Shown here in pieces: positions 35,454-46,973 of a stretch of DNA of 64,000 nucleotides; position 1 is the stretch's first letter, and every line of letters starts with the position of its first letter. The translations under genes and the position numbers were made by a program. The notes under the pieces were generated by a model. It worked only from the letters and a program-made list of their open reading frames with translations. It was not told where the DNA came from and did not search any database. Origin of the DNA: Rhabditoides inermis (Eukaryota > Nematoda > Chromadorea > Rhabditida > Rhabditidae). The DNA lies in NCBI GenBank assembly GCA_963966185.1, contig CAWZYM010000036.1:122501-186500 (forward strand), given 5' to 3'.

Positions 35454-36039
35454 AATATACTCACTGTTTTATAAGCTTCTATAAGAAGAGTAGTTTACTA
35501 ATGCGTGCTTTTCCGACTTGGATAAGTTTACTGATGAGCAGTGTTGTGAGATATGTATAGACTACTTTTTGTACAGAATGTATATGATGACGGATTGGTA
35601 ACTGTCTTGCTTACTCGATGTGTATACTGCTTTGTAGAATTGGCTCAGGATTGCAGCAAAATATCCGTATCTAGAATATGTTTGGTTACAGTGTGTGTCG
35701 GTTTTACCATGTTTACAGTTGTGAATGCCTCATAGAGTGATTTACGTTGCCTACTGTATAAAGCATTTTGCATCAGGTGAACTGTTGTGAAAGTGCATGC
35801 ATTTTTCTGTTCTGTACACAAGGTCACTAAATTTCGTACATGAACTACGTCTTTCACGTGGAAGAATATCAAATAAATAAAAGTTCTTTTATTTTGCTAC
35901 TCTTTCAGTGGGATGATCCATGGTATGCATCAAATGGCATCTCGAATCTCTTCAGAAACAACGTTTTATTCAACAAAAAACATACCATAACATAACTGAA
36001 ACAATAACAACACCGTGTAATGCACTTGTTCCCTTTTGC
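35454..36039. other. Convergent 3' region of supervillin and DRH helicase
   Basis: No gene. AATAAATAAAAG at about 35872-35883 is a plus-strand poly(A) signal for supervillin. TTTATT at about 35887 and 35965 reads AATAAA on the minus strand for the helicase. The two transcripts probably end within a few dozen bases of each other or overlap. Confidence 0.5.
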
Positions 36040-36613
36040 TCAGTCCGAGTCGGAGTCGTCACTGGAGTCGTCCCCGGCCTTCATCCTCCACGAACTGTCG
36101 CCCACAATCACCGGCTTGCACGTCCTCTGTCCTCCCGTCCTTCCTCCCCTCCGCACAGCAGCCGTCAGAGAACCGTGCTTGTACGCAGCCTTCTTGCGAT
36201 TTGCGTCACTGCAATGCCACATGTCACAGCGGATCGAATGCAAGTCACTGTCAAACTGAAACTGACTCGATCGCAGACTGGATGAGGTGTTGGGTGGCCT
36301 TCTCCAACTGAGAGTTGCGCGACACACTCAGCACGGACAGAGCATTGAGAATTTTGAACTGAAAGAGGTGGGTGAGAGAGGGGAGAGAGAGAGAGAGAGA
36401 GAGAGGGAAGAGATAGGAGAGGGGGAGAAATCGAGAGGAGGGGAAGAGAGAGGGGGGAGAAGCCTCGTCGACGTACCATGTCTGCCTCGTGTGCGGGTTC
36501 GATGTAGCACACCTGGTCGTTCACGTCGTGCCACTTCTTCAGCTGGTGCTCGCCGTTCTTGTCCACAAACGTGATCTGAACAGTCCCTTCCTCCCTCTCT
36601 CTATCCCTCCCCT

Positions 36614-36655
<42 letters not shown>

Positions 36656-37863
36656 TCTCGCACCTTAGATACGATGAATGTGGGGAGGAAGCATCCCCTG
36701 TACTGGATGACCGTTCCGAACGGGGCGGCGCACTTGACACATGCCGTGTTGGCCAGCACCATCGTCGTCGAGTCGACGTACTGCAAATCGACGTACTGCA
36801 AGTCCCTCCCCCCTCCCTGCCCACCTTGGTTCTGTTCGATGCGCACTTGACGTCGAAGTGGACTCTGTTCCAAATGCCCTTGTCACAGCACACGTAGTGC
36901 GAGTCGACCCTCTTCATGTGCTCTCCCATACACAGATACACGTTGCACTCGCGACACAACACCTCCACCCTGCAACACCACACATATGATACGTTCAAAA
37001 GCGATGGGATAACATGGATAAACAATAGAGATAGAATGGACTCGATCCACGCACGTCTCTCCTTTTCCGGTCATCTTGATTCGCATCTCATCCTGCAGTT
37101 TCTGCAGCGCTTTCCTCTCCCGATCCATCTTCCGGAACTCCTCGTCCATCTAGAATGCAAATATCACTATCTGTATCTATCATATCATAATTAGCAGAGG
37201 GAAACACGAAAACAGCTCCACCAAAACACAAAACTAATGTATTTATGTACTATCACACAAACAACACTTCAGTATGTTAATATCAACATCCATAGAGCTC
37301 ATCTGAATGTGAAGCGACTACATTCCATTCACGACTCACGTGTTTCTTGAAGAGCGCCGGTGCGTATCCGCGGATGTCATTCACACAGTAGTTCATCACC
37401 TTCTCCCCGTGGATGTTGTTCATCTCCTGAATACAACATCATACAATATTGATTTATTGATTGTCAATTTCCAATATAGCCCACCTTCGTGAGCACGTTG
37501 TCGTTGAGTGCAATGAGAACAACTCGAGAGTCCTTCTTACGCGCACGACCTACGAGACAAGCATTGATTCTATCTGCCGAAGCCCCGCCCCTTCCCACTC
37601 ACCGGCCTTCTGCTTCTTTCCGATGACGTCATCCGAGTAGTTGTATTTGATGACCAGATTACATTCGGCCACATCAAGACCTTCTCCGATCACATCAGTC
37701 GCCACCAGACACTGCAATGTGTAGGCGTCAGCCCCGCCCTTCTAGCCCCGCCCCTCTCACCCTGCACTCTCCGCGCTTGAATCGCTCGAGAGCATCGCGT
37801 CTTTCCTCTTCGCGCATTCCTCCACTGCCCGAAGCGCCCTTCTGCGAACCTAAAACCATCCTT

Positions 37864-37907
<44 letters not shown>

Positions 37908-38606
37908 TCTCTCGTTTTCCTCTTTCTCTTCCCCCTTCCACTCACTCATCACATATGCGAACAGGTTGTCCATGTCTGCATTCGGGAGATCGAGGTCCCG
38001 CAGGAAGTCATCTTGGTTCAAGAACGATGCCACCTAAACAGAGAACATCACTCCTCTCACTGAGGGACCATGTCATGCTCGACGCACCGCGCGAGTGGTC
38101 CTCTGCATGGTGACGAAGATGATGGCTCGGGACTGGCTGTCGGCACGGAACTGCTGTCGGAGGACCCTCTTCAGGTAGGCGACCGTCTGTTTCCCGCCCA
38201 GCCCCTCCACCAGCTTGCGCTCCCTCCTCTCGTATTCGTCCCTCTGAAACCCTCCGTCTCTCTTCCCCATCCTATCTCTCTCTCTCTCTCACCTCCTGTC
38301 TGCCCATCTTTGCAATGTTCTTCCACTCTGCCTCTCCCGTCTCTTCCTTCTCCACAGCCCGCAGTCGCTGGTTCATATCCGATCGCAGCTCTGCCTTCAC
38401 GCACTTTTCCAGGTCGACAGTGTAGTCTTAAACAACCACAGTGATCCGACTACTCCGACTACTCTCGACGCATACTCTTGAATGTCATGTCGTAGTCCGG
38501 CACGCGTAGCTCGACCTTTCGATCCTCCATCTCATTCTTCAGATACTCAATCGTCAGGGTGGAGGGAAGCAGCTGGTCCATCGACATCGCCTCACAGTAC
38601 ATCTGC

Positions 38607-38656
<50 letters not shown>

Positions 38657-39686
38657 TCCCCTCTCTCTCCACCCACCGTGAGATAGGCGAGCTTCCTCCG
38701 GAACAGATACTTCCTCTCTCCGTCGGTGGCTCGGCTGACCGCTTGGTTGAGACTGGTGAGGAACGCACTGTACTTGGACACCATGTGAGGATCAACGAAC
38801 GTCGTTTGCTTCTGGAACGACGTCATTGGAGGACGAGTGGGAGCGGTGAGGAGAGGAGTAGCTCACATGGCTGAGTGGCTCTAGTCCCCACTCGTTCCTC
38901 GCCCGTCTCATCTCCAGCATCTCCCTCCCCAGCTCCGTCTCGATCTTCTGCATCAGACTCGCGATGATTCCAGTCGCGCTGTCCTTCCCTCCCTTCACCA
39001 ACTGCGCAATCTAAACACACACACACACACACGCATATCGCCACACACCAGCCACACCACCCACCTTGAGCTCCTCGGTCGGCTTGCTGACGTGTTCGTC
39101 GAGGCTGGCGCGTTCGCGGTGCACGGTGGTGATGGAGGTGGCGTGCAGGTTGGCGCACAGTCGGAATATGTGCTGCTTGACCGACTCGAGGTTGATTCCG
39201 CGTCCGACTCCGAGCGACGCGGTCAGGCCGACGATCTGCGGCTTGACGCCGTCGTAGTCGTGCAGCATCCACATGAGCTGGTTGTAGGGGTGCTTCTCCA
39301 GACAGTGGTGGCACTCGTCCAGAACCACCATCGACAAGTCACACAGGTACACGCGCTGGTCCGCGCGCACAGAGAGCAGCATGTTCCTGCAACACACCCG
39401 TCACCGCCACTCCTCTCCATCCATGCCCCGCTCGACTCGCGCACGACTCACACTAGAATCATCGACGTCATCACGATGACGTCACTGGCGAGGAATCGAT
39501 CGCTCATGTTGGCATCGCCGACCGGCTGCTGTCCACCCGACATACCCGAGCAGTACCTCAATCCATCCATTGCCCACACACTCGCTCCATCCACTCACCA
39601 TTCGCCCTGCATGTACTTGTTGAGGTTGGCCAGATGCTGCTCCACAAGAACCACGTTCGGAACCAGGATCACAGCCTGAGAACGAC

Positions 39687-39728
<42 letters not shown>

Positions 39729-40474
39729 CTCACCCTGGCTCGCTTGCCCCTCTCCCGGCTGTCGTTGAGGTGTCTCTTGATGATGTACATCGCCACACAA
39801 GTCTTTCCCGATCCCGTGGGCGCACATACAATCGTGTTGTCGCCGCGCACAGCCTGCTCCACCTAGACCAACAAGTCTCTTTCTTTTCTCTTTCTCTCTC
39901 TTTTTCTCCCTCTCTCTCTCTCCCTTCCTACCAGCTCCTCCTGATATGGGCGCAGCGTCTTTTCTTCGTATTCGGGAGTCTCCTCTGAAATAAGAGAGTG
40001 AACAAGATAGAAGAATAGCAAACAGCTGGACATACCGATGAGTCGGAACTTTTCGTACTCGGATTGAGGTCGCATTTCAGTGATCTTGACAGTCGTGTCG
40101 ATCAGTTTGTATGCTTCTTCTCCGATGCGCGACGACCTCTCATTCCTCTCCCTCTCCAAGCGACGCTCCTCTGAATATAAGGTCACACACACATGTTCAC
40201 AAAGAAACGAATACACACAAAGAAGACAACGTGAGAACACAAATGTCACCACCCACTCAGTGTCTCCTTCCAGCGCGGATACAGGAACCACAGAGCAGCA
40301 CTTGAAACAATCGTTAATCAATATACAAACCAGCGGTGGCCACGAACCGATTGTAGGGATCCCTGCTGCACGATTCGACAAAGTCGAAGAACCAGCCATC
40401 GCCTTCCAGTTCCATGAAGGCGAGAAAGCGAAGCACAGAACACGCCCAATGACGCTCAATGTCTGCAAACCACC

Positions 40475-40522
<48 letters not shown>

Positions 40523-41822
40523 TCTCGTTCCTCTTACCGTCCTTGTTGGTTCCGTCCCCTATGGTGGTCTTTTTCAAGCAGTCTGCCTGGTCGATTCCTG
40601 GCAGGCAAGCCGGTGAACCGGGTCCGAACGATTCTTTGCGCTGAGACAACAAATAAACAGCAAAAAAGGACCTTTTCATATAGCAAGTTAGAAATTTATA
40701 CCGAAAGATCCTTTTTAAACACTCTAATTCGAGAGGAAACGTACCTTCATTTCGTTGACAACGAGGGCGGGTGCGATGGAGTCGGAGACCCGGTCTAGAA
40801 GGTCATCGAACCAATCGACAGGCAGGTTGTTGACGTTGTGTTTGTGGGCGCGCGGGCGAGCGGCCTTCTCGCTCTCCCGCTCCTCCTCTATCGCCATCCA
40901 CTCGCTCTTCTCCTCCTCCCTCTTCTCCCGACGAATCTCCCTCTCCTCCTCCGAATACCCGTCGTCCGCGTCCTCCTCCTCTTCCCACCTCTGCTTCCTC
41001 TCCTCCTTCTCCTTCACCCACTTCTCCTCCTCCTCCTCTTCCTCCCTCTCCTCCTTCTCCACTCGAGCGTCGTTTGTTCGCACATCGGGCATGAATCGTC
41101 GGAAGAACTCTGCCTGGCTGGTTTTCTTCCCGGCGTTCATTTGCAGATGGATCATCTTCCACAATTCCGAGTTCTCTGAATGATCACATCATCATACCCA
41201 CTGTTCATGATTCTTTCCACTGTAGAACTAACGTATCTATATGTACCTAGTATGCTTTCGTGGAACCATTCCTGACTCACCTTTGAGTATCCACTTGTCC
41301 ATAGCCGTGGCTCCCTCGTCCGAGTGCATGAGTCGTCGCACGAACTGCTTCCTCAGCTGAACTGCTGACTTCGAGGGCTTCTCATCCACACCCAGCGTCT
41401 CCACAACCTTCCGCATCGCCGCAGCCGCTAAACAACATGTTGCACTGGGATGGACACAACTTGACACGAGACACAACTTGCTGTCCTTTCTTTTCATTGC
41501 CAACTCACAGAACAGCCGTTTCCCATCGGGTCGCAGAATGTCAGCAAAGTGGGTGTAGCTGTCCTTGCGCTCTCCCATTGTGCAGATCAACTCGTAGATG
41601 TACAGACGAGCGAATGCCTGGAGATGGGAATGAAGGCACGCATCTAACAACAACAAAAACAACAACAACAACAACAACGGATTCTCACCTTCCAATGGGG
41701 ATTGACCGTTCCGTCCTCGAGGAATGTGGGTAGAGGAGGAGGACGAGACTGCAAGTTACGATATACAAAATATGGCATGCCTAAACCCTACTTACCCCTC
41801 CACCGTCCGGTCCAGCAGTCAT
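36040..41822 (-). CDS. drh: RIG-I-like RNA helicase (DRH type)
   Basis: About 30 exons run from ATG 41820-41822 to the stop at 36040-36042. After an N-terminal helical domain (LYIYELICTMGERKD) comes a very acidic/basic stretch (exon 40745-41175). The helicase follows: motif I APTGSGKT (exon 39734-39862), motif II VVLDECHHC and motif III LTASLG (39065-39386), motif IV AIIFVTMQ (38088-38243), motif V TDVIGEGLDV (37603-37711), and motif VI QKAGRARK (37485-37549). A zinc-binding RIG-I-type C-terminal domain has LCREC (36825-36969) and CVKCAAPFG (36664-36780 or -36795). Worm DRH proteins sense dsRNA in antiviral RNAi or act in endogenous small-RNA production. I cannot say which DRH this is. The acidic tail ends SSDDSDSD. 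One junction (40331 to 40300) leaves a 30-bp intron with a frame offset. The gene follows RTF2 by 250 bp. Confidence 0.9.
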
Positions 41823-42072
41823 TGTTGTAACTTCTTCTAGACTAAAACACAACAGTTAATGATGCAGAATAGTTAGCACAGGTACAGAGGGTGATTGAAC
41901 GCCTTGTCTCGCAACAAAAGAAGTATGTCCCGAGTCCAATCATTTATTATCGCAACATCGCACGTGCTAGCGAAAGTACTATGTACAATAACAACAAAGT
42001 GTGAAATAAATACAATTAAATGTTGAGAGGAAACGAAACGAGAAGAATAGACGAGAAAGGGGAAGTCCGCGT

Positions 42073-43250
42073 CTAGTAGAAGAGTGGGTTGTATGTGACC
42101 CAGTGTCCCTGGGGCTTGGCCTTTGCCTCCTCGCACGAAGTGAACAGCTTCTTGTACGCGTCCGACTTGGTCGGATCTGCCTGGATGCCACTCTCTGCCT
42201 TGCGCTTCTCCGCCTTTCGCGGTTTGTCTGAATCATAACAAATGACAATCCTAAACATCACACTGAATTTCAGTCGACCCTCACCGTCCTTGTCGTCCTT
42301 GTCGTTCTTGTCCTTCTTCTTCTTGTTCTTCTTCTCAGCCAGCATCGCCCTGTACTTCTCGAGCAGCTCGCTCTCTGGGTTCAGCTGCACACTCTCCTCC
42401 ACATCCCACGGGCCGCTGCAGCCATGACACACGTCCGACTTCACCTACAACACATAATGCAAACGCAAATCAATGGATAAGCTTCGTACCTCTTGGAGCG
42501 CCTTCTCGGAGAAGACACAGCCACACTTCCAGTTGACAACAAAGTTGTGGTTGCCGTTCATAGGAACGGACGTCACCGGGCATAGGAAGGGCGTCTGTAA
42601 AAACAAATGAAATTATTATAGTAATAAGAAAGAAATGAATTCCACTGACCTGATTGACGTCGAGGTACTCGTCTCCCTTGGCGTTTCCGGTCTTGCTGAA
42701 GTCCTTGTTCTCGGTGAGACGCAGCTCTTTGAAATCCTACAAAAAGCAATATGATAGTAAACAATGTAATGTTTACAACAACAACAACGACGACAACAAC
42801 AATAACAACATCAAAATACCTTGAGTCCCTTGATGTGACCAGCAGTCTCGGAGTCCACAATCTTCTTTGAGAGAATAGCCTCGATCACCGCCTCCTTGTT
42901 GTACAGGTTACCCAGCCTAGAGGAAATATATTCAGTACACTATATGAAACCGAAATGCATTTATAAAAATAATACAAAACATACAATATATCATAAGCAA
43001 AACAAAGCAAAGTAGGAAGCGTACCTGCAAGCGATGACGGGTTTCTTGAGCGGCTGTTGTGTGAGCTGGCAGTTGCGCCACTTCGTGGCGTTTTTCACTG
43101 CCTTTTCAACCTAAAAATGAATAGTACAAAACAATCAAAATGTACCAAAGACACAAAAAAAGATTTCGCAAGTCAGTATTACTTTCTCCTTCTTGGTCCT
43201 TTTCTTGACCAGCTCGCATCGCTTGGGGATGGTACCTCCGTCGGCTCCCA
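42073..43250 (-). CDS. RTF2: Replication termination factor 2 homolog
   Basis: Seven exons (43183-43250, 43025-43110, 42820-42916, 42650-42736, 42490-42594, 42285-42444, 42073-42227). The start MGADGGTIPKRCELVKK is the signature N-terminus of RTF2. It is followed by WRNCQLTQQPLKKPVIACRLGNLYNKEAVIE, the first RING-like half, and CPVTSVPMNGNHNF with CGCVFSEKAL and CHGC, the second zinc site of the C2HC2-type Rtf2 RING. A Lys-rich linker and a conserved end (SDAYKKLFTS, HWVTYNPLFY) follow. RTF2 acts at stalled replication forks and with the splicing machinery. Exon 1 is one base short of the frame needed by exon 2. The shared spacing with other RTF2 proteins points to one missing A in the AAGAAAGG run, probably a sequence error. 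Confidence 0.9.
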
Positions 43251-43693
43251 TGGCGGTTAGTCCCTATACAATAATATAACTGAAATAAGAAACGAAAATA
43301 TAAAGAAAAAACTCAAAATGAACACAAAATAAATAAATCAGCTGATATTTGTGTGGTCGGAGTCAACGGCATGATATATTAGTGATCGTCAATAGGAAAT
43401 GTTATAAATATTTCTGGTCGTTGATCTGGTTTTGTTTATTTGAGACAATCATTGGAAACCGTAAAGAAGAAAAAGTTTTGACAATTTGCTATAAAAAAAT
43501 AAAATGTAAACATAACATTGAAATTGCATTGGATATATTTTTTTTCTTTTACCGTAATCCTAGTCCTAAGAAGGGAGAGTGATAAAGAAACAACCGGTGT
43601 TCTAAACATAATAATGTACAAGAAAGAAGAAACGAAGAAACAAATTGCTCGATGACGGACTGAAATGAGGAAATTAAAATAAATGCAAGTGTC

Positions 43694-43756
43694 TTACGCA
43701 GGAAAGGTAAAGGTATCTTTGATATCCTTTTAAGATACCCTTTACTGCGTAAAACA
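43694..43756. repeat. Small imperfect palindrome
   Basis: TTACGCAGGAAAGG... and ...CCCTTTACTGCGTAA pair over about 25 bp with a short centre (GATATCCTTTT). It could be a minimal foldback element. No target duplication is clear. Confidence 0.45.
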
Positions 43757-43779
43757 CTTAATATTCTTCTATCTATTTT

Positions 43780-44160
43780 CCTCTTTCCAGTCCGAGTCGT
43801 CGCTTGAGTCGTTTCCAGCTCTCTTTTTTTTCAAGAGATTACCTTTCCAATTTTCCAAGTTTCTTTAAAAATACTTCCCTTATTCTCCGACGATTTTCGA
43901 TGTTTTCTGATTTGCGTGTGAAGGGCTATGTCGAATTTCGCATCTCTTCGTTTTCTTGTAGGTGTTGTTTTAATTGAGCAAGAACCGGCTCGAGTCTGCC
44001 AGTCGCCTTCTCCAATTGTCATCCTCCTCTTCATTCCCGAACCGCAGAGATGTCTCCACCTGATACCATCTCTCCACCCAACCTGAATTCCCAGACATGC
44101 GCGTTCGAATTATAATCCCCCATTCTTTCCACACTTGCGCCATGCAAGCCTTCCTCAAAC
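43780..44160 (-). pseudogene. Fragment related to the 3' end of the DRH helicase
   Basis: On the minus strand three pieces in order resemble the last exons of the helicase ending at 36040. At about 44060-44120, WVERWYQVET corresponds to LKKWHDVND. At about 44000-44015, QLEKATGRLE corresponds to QLEKATQHLI. At 43855-43950, RKHRKSSENKGSIF corresponds to NRKKAAYKHGSL, and the tail at about 43787-43815 (RAGNDSSDDSDW) corresponds to KAGDDSSDDSD. The pieces lie in different frames with intervening stops, and nothing of the helicase core is present. I call it a decayed or partial duplicate. A short expressed gene with spliced pieces is not excluded. Confidence 0.55.
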
Positions 44161-45618
44161 GTCATTACGAACGGTTCGTTCCTACAGTACCTACAGTATC
44201 GTTCTGGTTGCTCTCAGTCTGCCGCCGCTGCCGCCGCCGCCGACTCTTCGCGCTCCACGATGGGAGGAGGTGGCAGTGTGCGTGGTGCTCGCCTCGTTCT
44301 ACGTGTACACGAGGACAGTGTGGTACGGGGGAGGGGCGACTGTGAGCCTCCTCTTCCCTCCCCTCCCTCCCCCACTAGACATGCTCACCACTACCCGCAG
44401 ATGTCTCACCACCCGATACGCGCCCCACAAATACGCGCCCCCTCTCTCCGTCAAGTTCCCCGCTGTGAGTGCTATAAGTATACCTGTATCGGTCAATACC
44501 AGTCAGTAGACATAGATTTGAGTCTGTCTTCCGCCGTTGGGTTGGAAGTTTGATTCGGGGAGACACATATTGAATTGGTGTTTGCAGTTGTGGTCGTCTA
44601 TTCCGATGTGGGCGAGCGAGTGTTTCGACTGGGCGGCGTCCAAGCAGCGGAGAGACCCGCCGGTGGTGGAAGAGTACCGGGCAGGAGACAGGATACTGCA
44701 TCACATTGGAAGGGTGGACAGCCGGCGGGTGAGTGGACTTCATGTAGCAGACACATCCACGAACTTTAGCCATCGCACATTCCCTGCACACTGGTGAGCA
44801 TCACGTCGGATCTCTCTGTGGAGAAACAGCTACTGGTGAGTGATGAGGTCTCCATCCAATTATCGGCACCCTAACACCTATCTACCGGTACAGTGTCCCA
44901 CTCACCTCGCTGCCGCCACTTTGTGCTCGTTGATTGTAGGCGGCGCACCCGTCGTGTCGCCTGCGTGCGTTCCTGGCGGCGCCTCTCGACGGCCCCGCCC
45001 CCGCAAACACATCCATACACTACTCCAAGGTCACCGGACAGACAATCAAGAGGAGCCACAAAGAACGTGAGTCAACACCTCCTTCATGTTGATTCAACAA
45101 GGAACATTGGTGATTTGGAGGAACTGGATTTCCATCAACCACGAATCTCAATGTTCACTGTTCACTGATTTAGTTTGAGACACGATTCAGTTCCCTCCCT
45201 CTCCGACATTGTCTACACGGCTGGCGATCAGTTCGGCCTCATCGACAACCTCATCATAGACACTGACGTGAGTCCTCCTCGTCCCGCCCACCAAAGCTCC
45301 GCCCTCTTTCAGGTGGAGCCGTCGTATTTCTACTTCGAGAACTTCTTCAAGAGAAACGCGTTCGACAAGAGGAGCTATGTGAAGATCTGTCAGGTAGGAC
45401 ACCTCTAGAATATTTTTGCATTCACTATCTCACCAGATAAATCTGCGCTACAATCGCCCGGGAAACCTCAACGCCCTGCAGTTGCTGAAGTTCATCTACG
45501 CGTGGGACAAACTTATGTTCGACATGGTCAGCCCTCTCTCCCTCCCTCTCTCTCGCTCTCTCTCTCTCGCTCGCTCTCCCTCCCTCCTCTCCCTCCCCCC
45601 TCTCTCCCTCCTCTCTCC

Positions 45619-45681
<63 letters not shown>

Positions 45682-45854
45682 CGCTCGCTCGCTCTTTCAT
45701 CTCCCTCCTTCAGCTCTACGTGCCCGTTCGAGTGTCCGCCTCGACTCATGACATCCGAGAAACTCTCCACTTCCATTTTGCCAACATGCATAGTCCAGAG
45801 TGTGTGCAACGCTATATCGGACCGCCCGCCGACCTACTCATCCCCGCCCACTGA
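44135..45854 (+). CDS. Unrecognised membrane protein
   Basis: Eight exons (44135-44464, 44588-44728, 44770-44835, 44940-45066, 45191-45267, 45313-45393, 45437-45526, 45714-45854) join in frame to about 350 residues. Two hydrophobic stretches lie near the N-terminus (YSIVLVALSLPPL and VAVCVVLASFYVYTRTVWY), so it is probably a membrane-anchored protein with a large luminal or cytosolic domain. The domain is rich in aromatic residues and looks globular: SDIVYTAGDQFGLIDNLIID, VEPSYFYFENFFKRNAFD, LLKFIYAWDKLMFDM and RETLHFHFANMH. One N-glycosylation sequon (NTS) is visible. I do not recognise the family. The first Met is uncertain. AATAAA follows the stop by about 15 bases (about 45868). Confidence 0.6.
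45530..45680. repeat. (CT)n run in last intron of the membrane-protein gene
   Basis: About 150 bp of CT and CTCCCT repeats with interspersed TCGC units fill most of the intron 45527-45713. Confidence 0.85.
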
Positions 45855-46067
45855 AGCCACACCCCCTAATAAAGCTCTTATTGTGTGGTGTGGGCGTGTG
45901 TTATCACTCGTCGTCTGCCCCTCCCCGCTATCTGCTCGGCTGCCTTTCAAGTGTGATTTAGATAAGACGGTGATAGCGAGGGCGGTGAGATCAAAGCACC
46001 TCATATCACAAACGGGGAATTACTATGATAAAATGCCCCGCCACTCTTCGCTCGTTCCCTATTTGCA

Positions 46068-46727
46068 ATGTGGCGTCCGTGGGAGGAGCAGGAGAGCGCT
46101 GCTCCGTCGTCTCCATCCACCCCCTCCTCCTCCTCCTCCTCCTCCTCCACTTCTCCTTCTCCGCGCCGTCGCCAGTGTGCGCGTTGCGTGTGTCCGCGCT
46201 GCGTGTCTCGTCGGGCAGGCGAATCGAGGGACGAGCCGCGAGTGCACTCCTGTCATCACTCCGGATGCAACAAGACATACACAAAGACATCCCATCTCAA
46301 GGCACATCTACGTTCGCACAGCGGCGACAAACCGTCAGTTGTGTGCCGCCATCAGTCCACTCTCACCCGCCTCCTTTCAGATTCGGGTGTTCTCTCTGTC
46401 CCCGCCGCTTCCCCCGATCCGATCAGCTGGCGAGACACGCGCGCAGTCACGGAGACGAGAGACCGCACAGGTTCGTCCCCCCTCCCCCCCTCTCTCTGCT
46501 CACTCCCCTCTTGCAGATGCCACTCGTGCTCGCGAGGCTTCACCCGCTCCGACCATCTCTCGCAGCACGTCTCCCGCCACCACCGTCCGTCTCCCTCTCT
46601 CCCCTCCCATCCCACTCCATCCGTCCAACCCACCCCCGTATTCATGTATTCCATCATTCCCTATTACCCCACAATGCCCATCCAAGTACAGTTCCCCGTC
46701 TACCCATATCCACTCGTGGCAAACTAA
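46068..46727 (+). CDS. Sp/KLF-type zinc-finger transcription factor
   Basis: Three exons (46068-46333, 46381-46470, 46517-46727) encode about 188 residues. A poly-Ser region is followed by a buttonhead-like Cys box (CARCVCPRC) that marks the Sp branch, then three C2H2 fingers. Finger 1 is [19 protein letters not shown]. Finger 2 is [17 protein letters not shown]. Finger 3 is [17 protein letters not shown]. The helix residues [16 protein letters not shown] and RSDHLSQH fit GC/GT-box (GGGCGG-type) recognition. Finger 2 has a C-x2-C knuckle, where Sp/KLF proteins normally have C-x4-C. A Pro/Tyr-rich C-terminal tail follows. The protein is small for the family, so an activation domain upstream may be missing. 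It lies 213 bp after the preceding gene. Confidence 0.85.
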   Translation: MWRPWEEQESAAPSSPSTPSSSSSSSSTSPSPRRRQCARCVCPRCVSRRAGESRDEPRVHSCHHSGCNKTYTKTSHLKAHLRSHSGDKPSVVCRHQSTLTRLLSDSGVLSVPAASPDPISWRDTRAVTETRDRTGSSPLPPSLCSLPSCRCHSCSRGFTRSDHLSQHVSRHHRPSPSLPSHPTPSVQPTPVFMYSIIPYYPTMPIQVQFPVYPYPLVAN

Positions 46728-46765
46728 TCTTTGCATAATATCAAATACCAATACTGTAAATATTG

Positions 46766-46771
46766 TAAATA
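46766..46771 (+). terminator. Poly(A) signal of the zinc-finger gene
   Basis: AATAAA about 40 bp after the TAA at 46725-46727. The next gene (UQCRH) ends convergently at 46974, leaving about 245 bp between the two stop codons. Confidence 0.45.
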
Positions 46772-46973
46772 AAAACTGTTCCGCTATCACTTCTTCCCGT
46801 GGCGACACACAGTCTAATCCCACTTCAAAGGAACGCCGACTGATAAAATTAAGAGGAATGTCTAATCGGGGCAGCTATGTACAGCTAATAACATCACTCA
46901 ACAAACGCGCATGTACAATACTCTTTATCTCCAATCAACACTACATGTTAATCTATTCGGCGGAAGGGACTGC

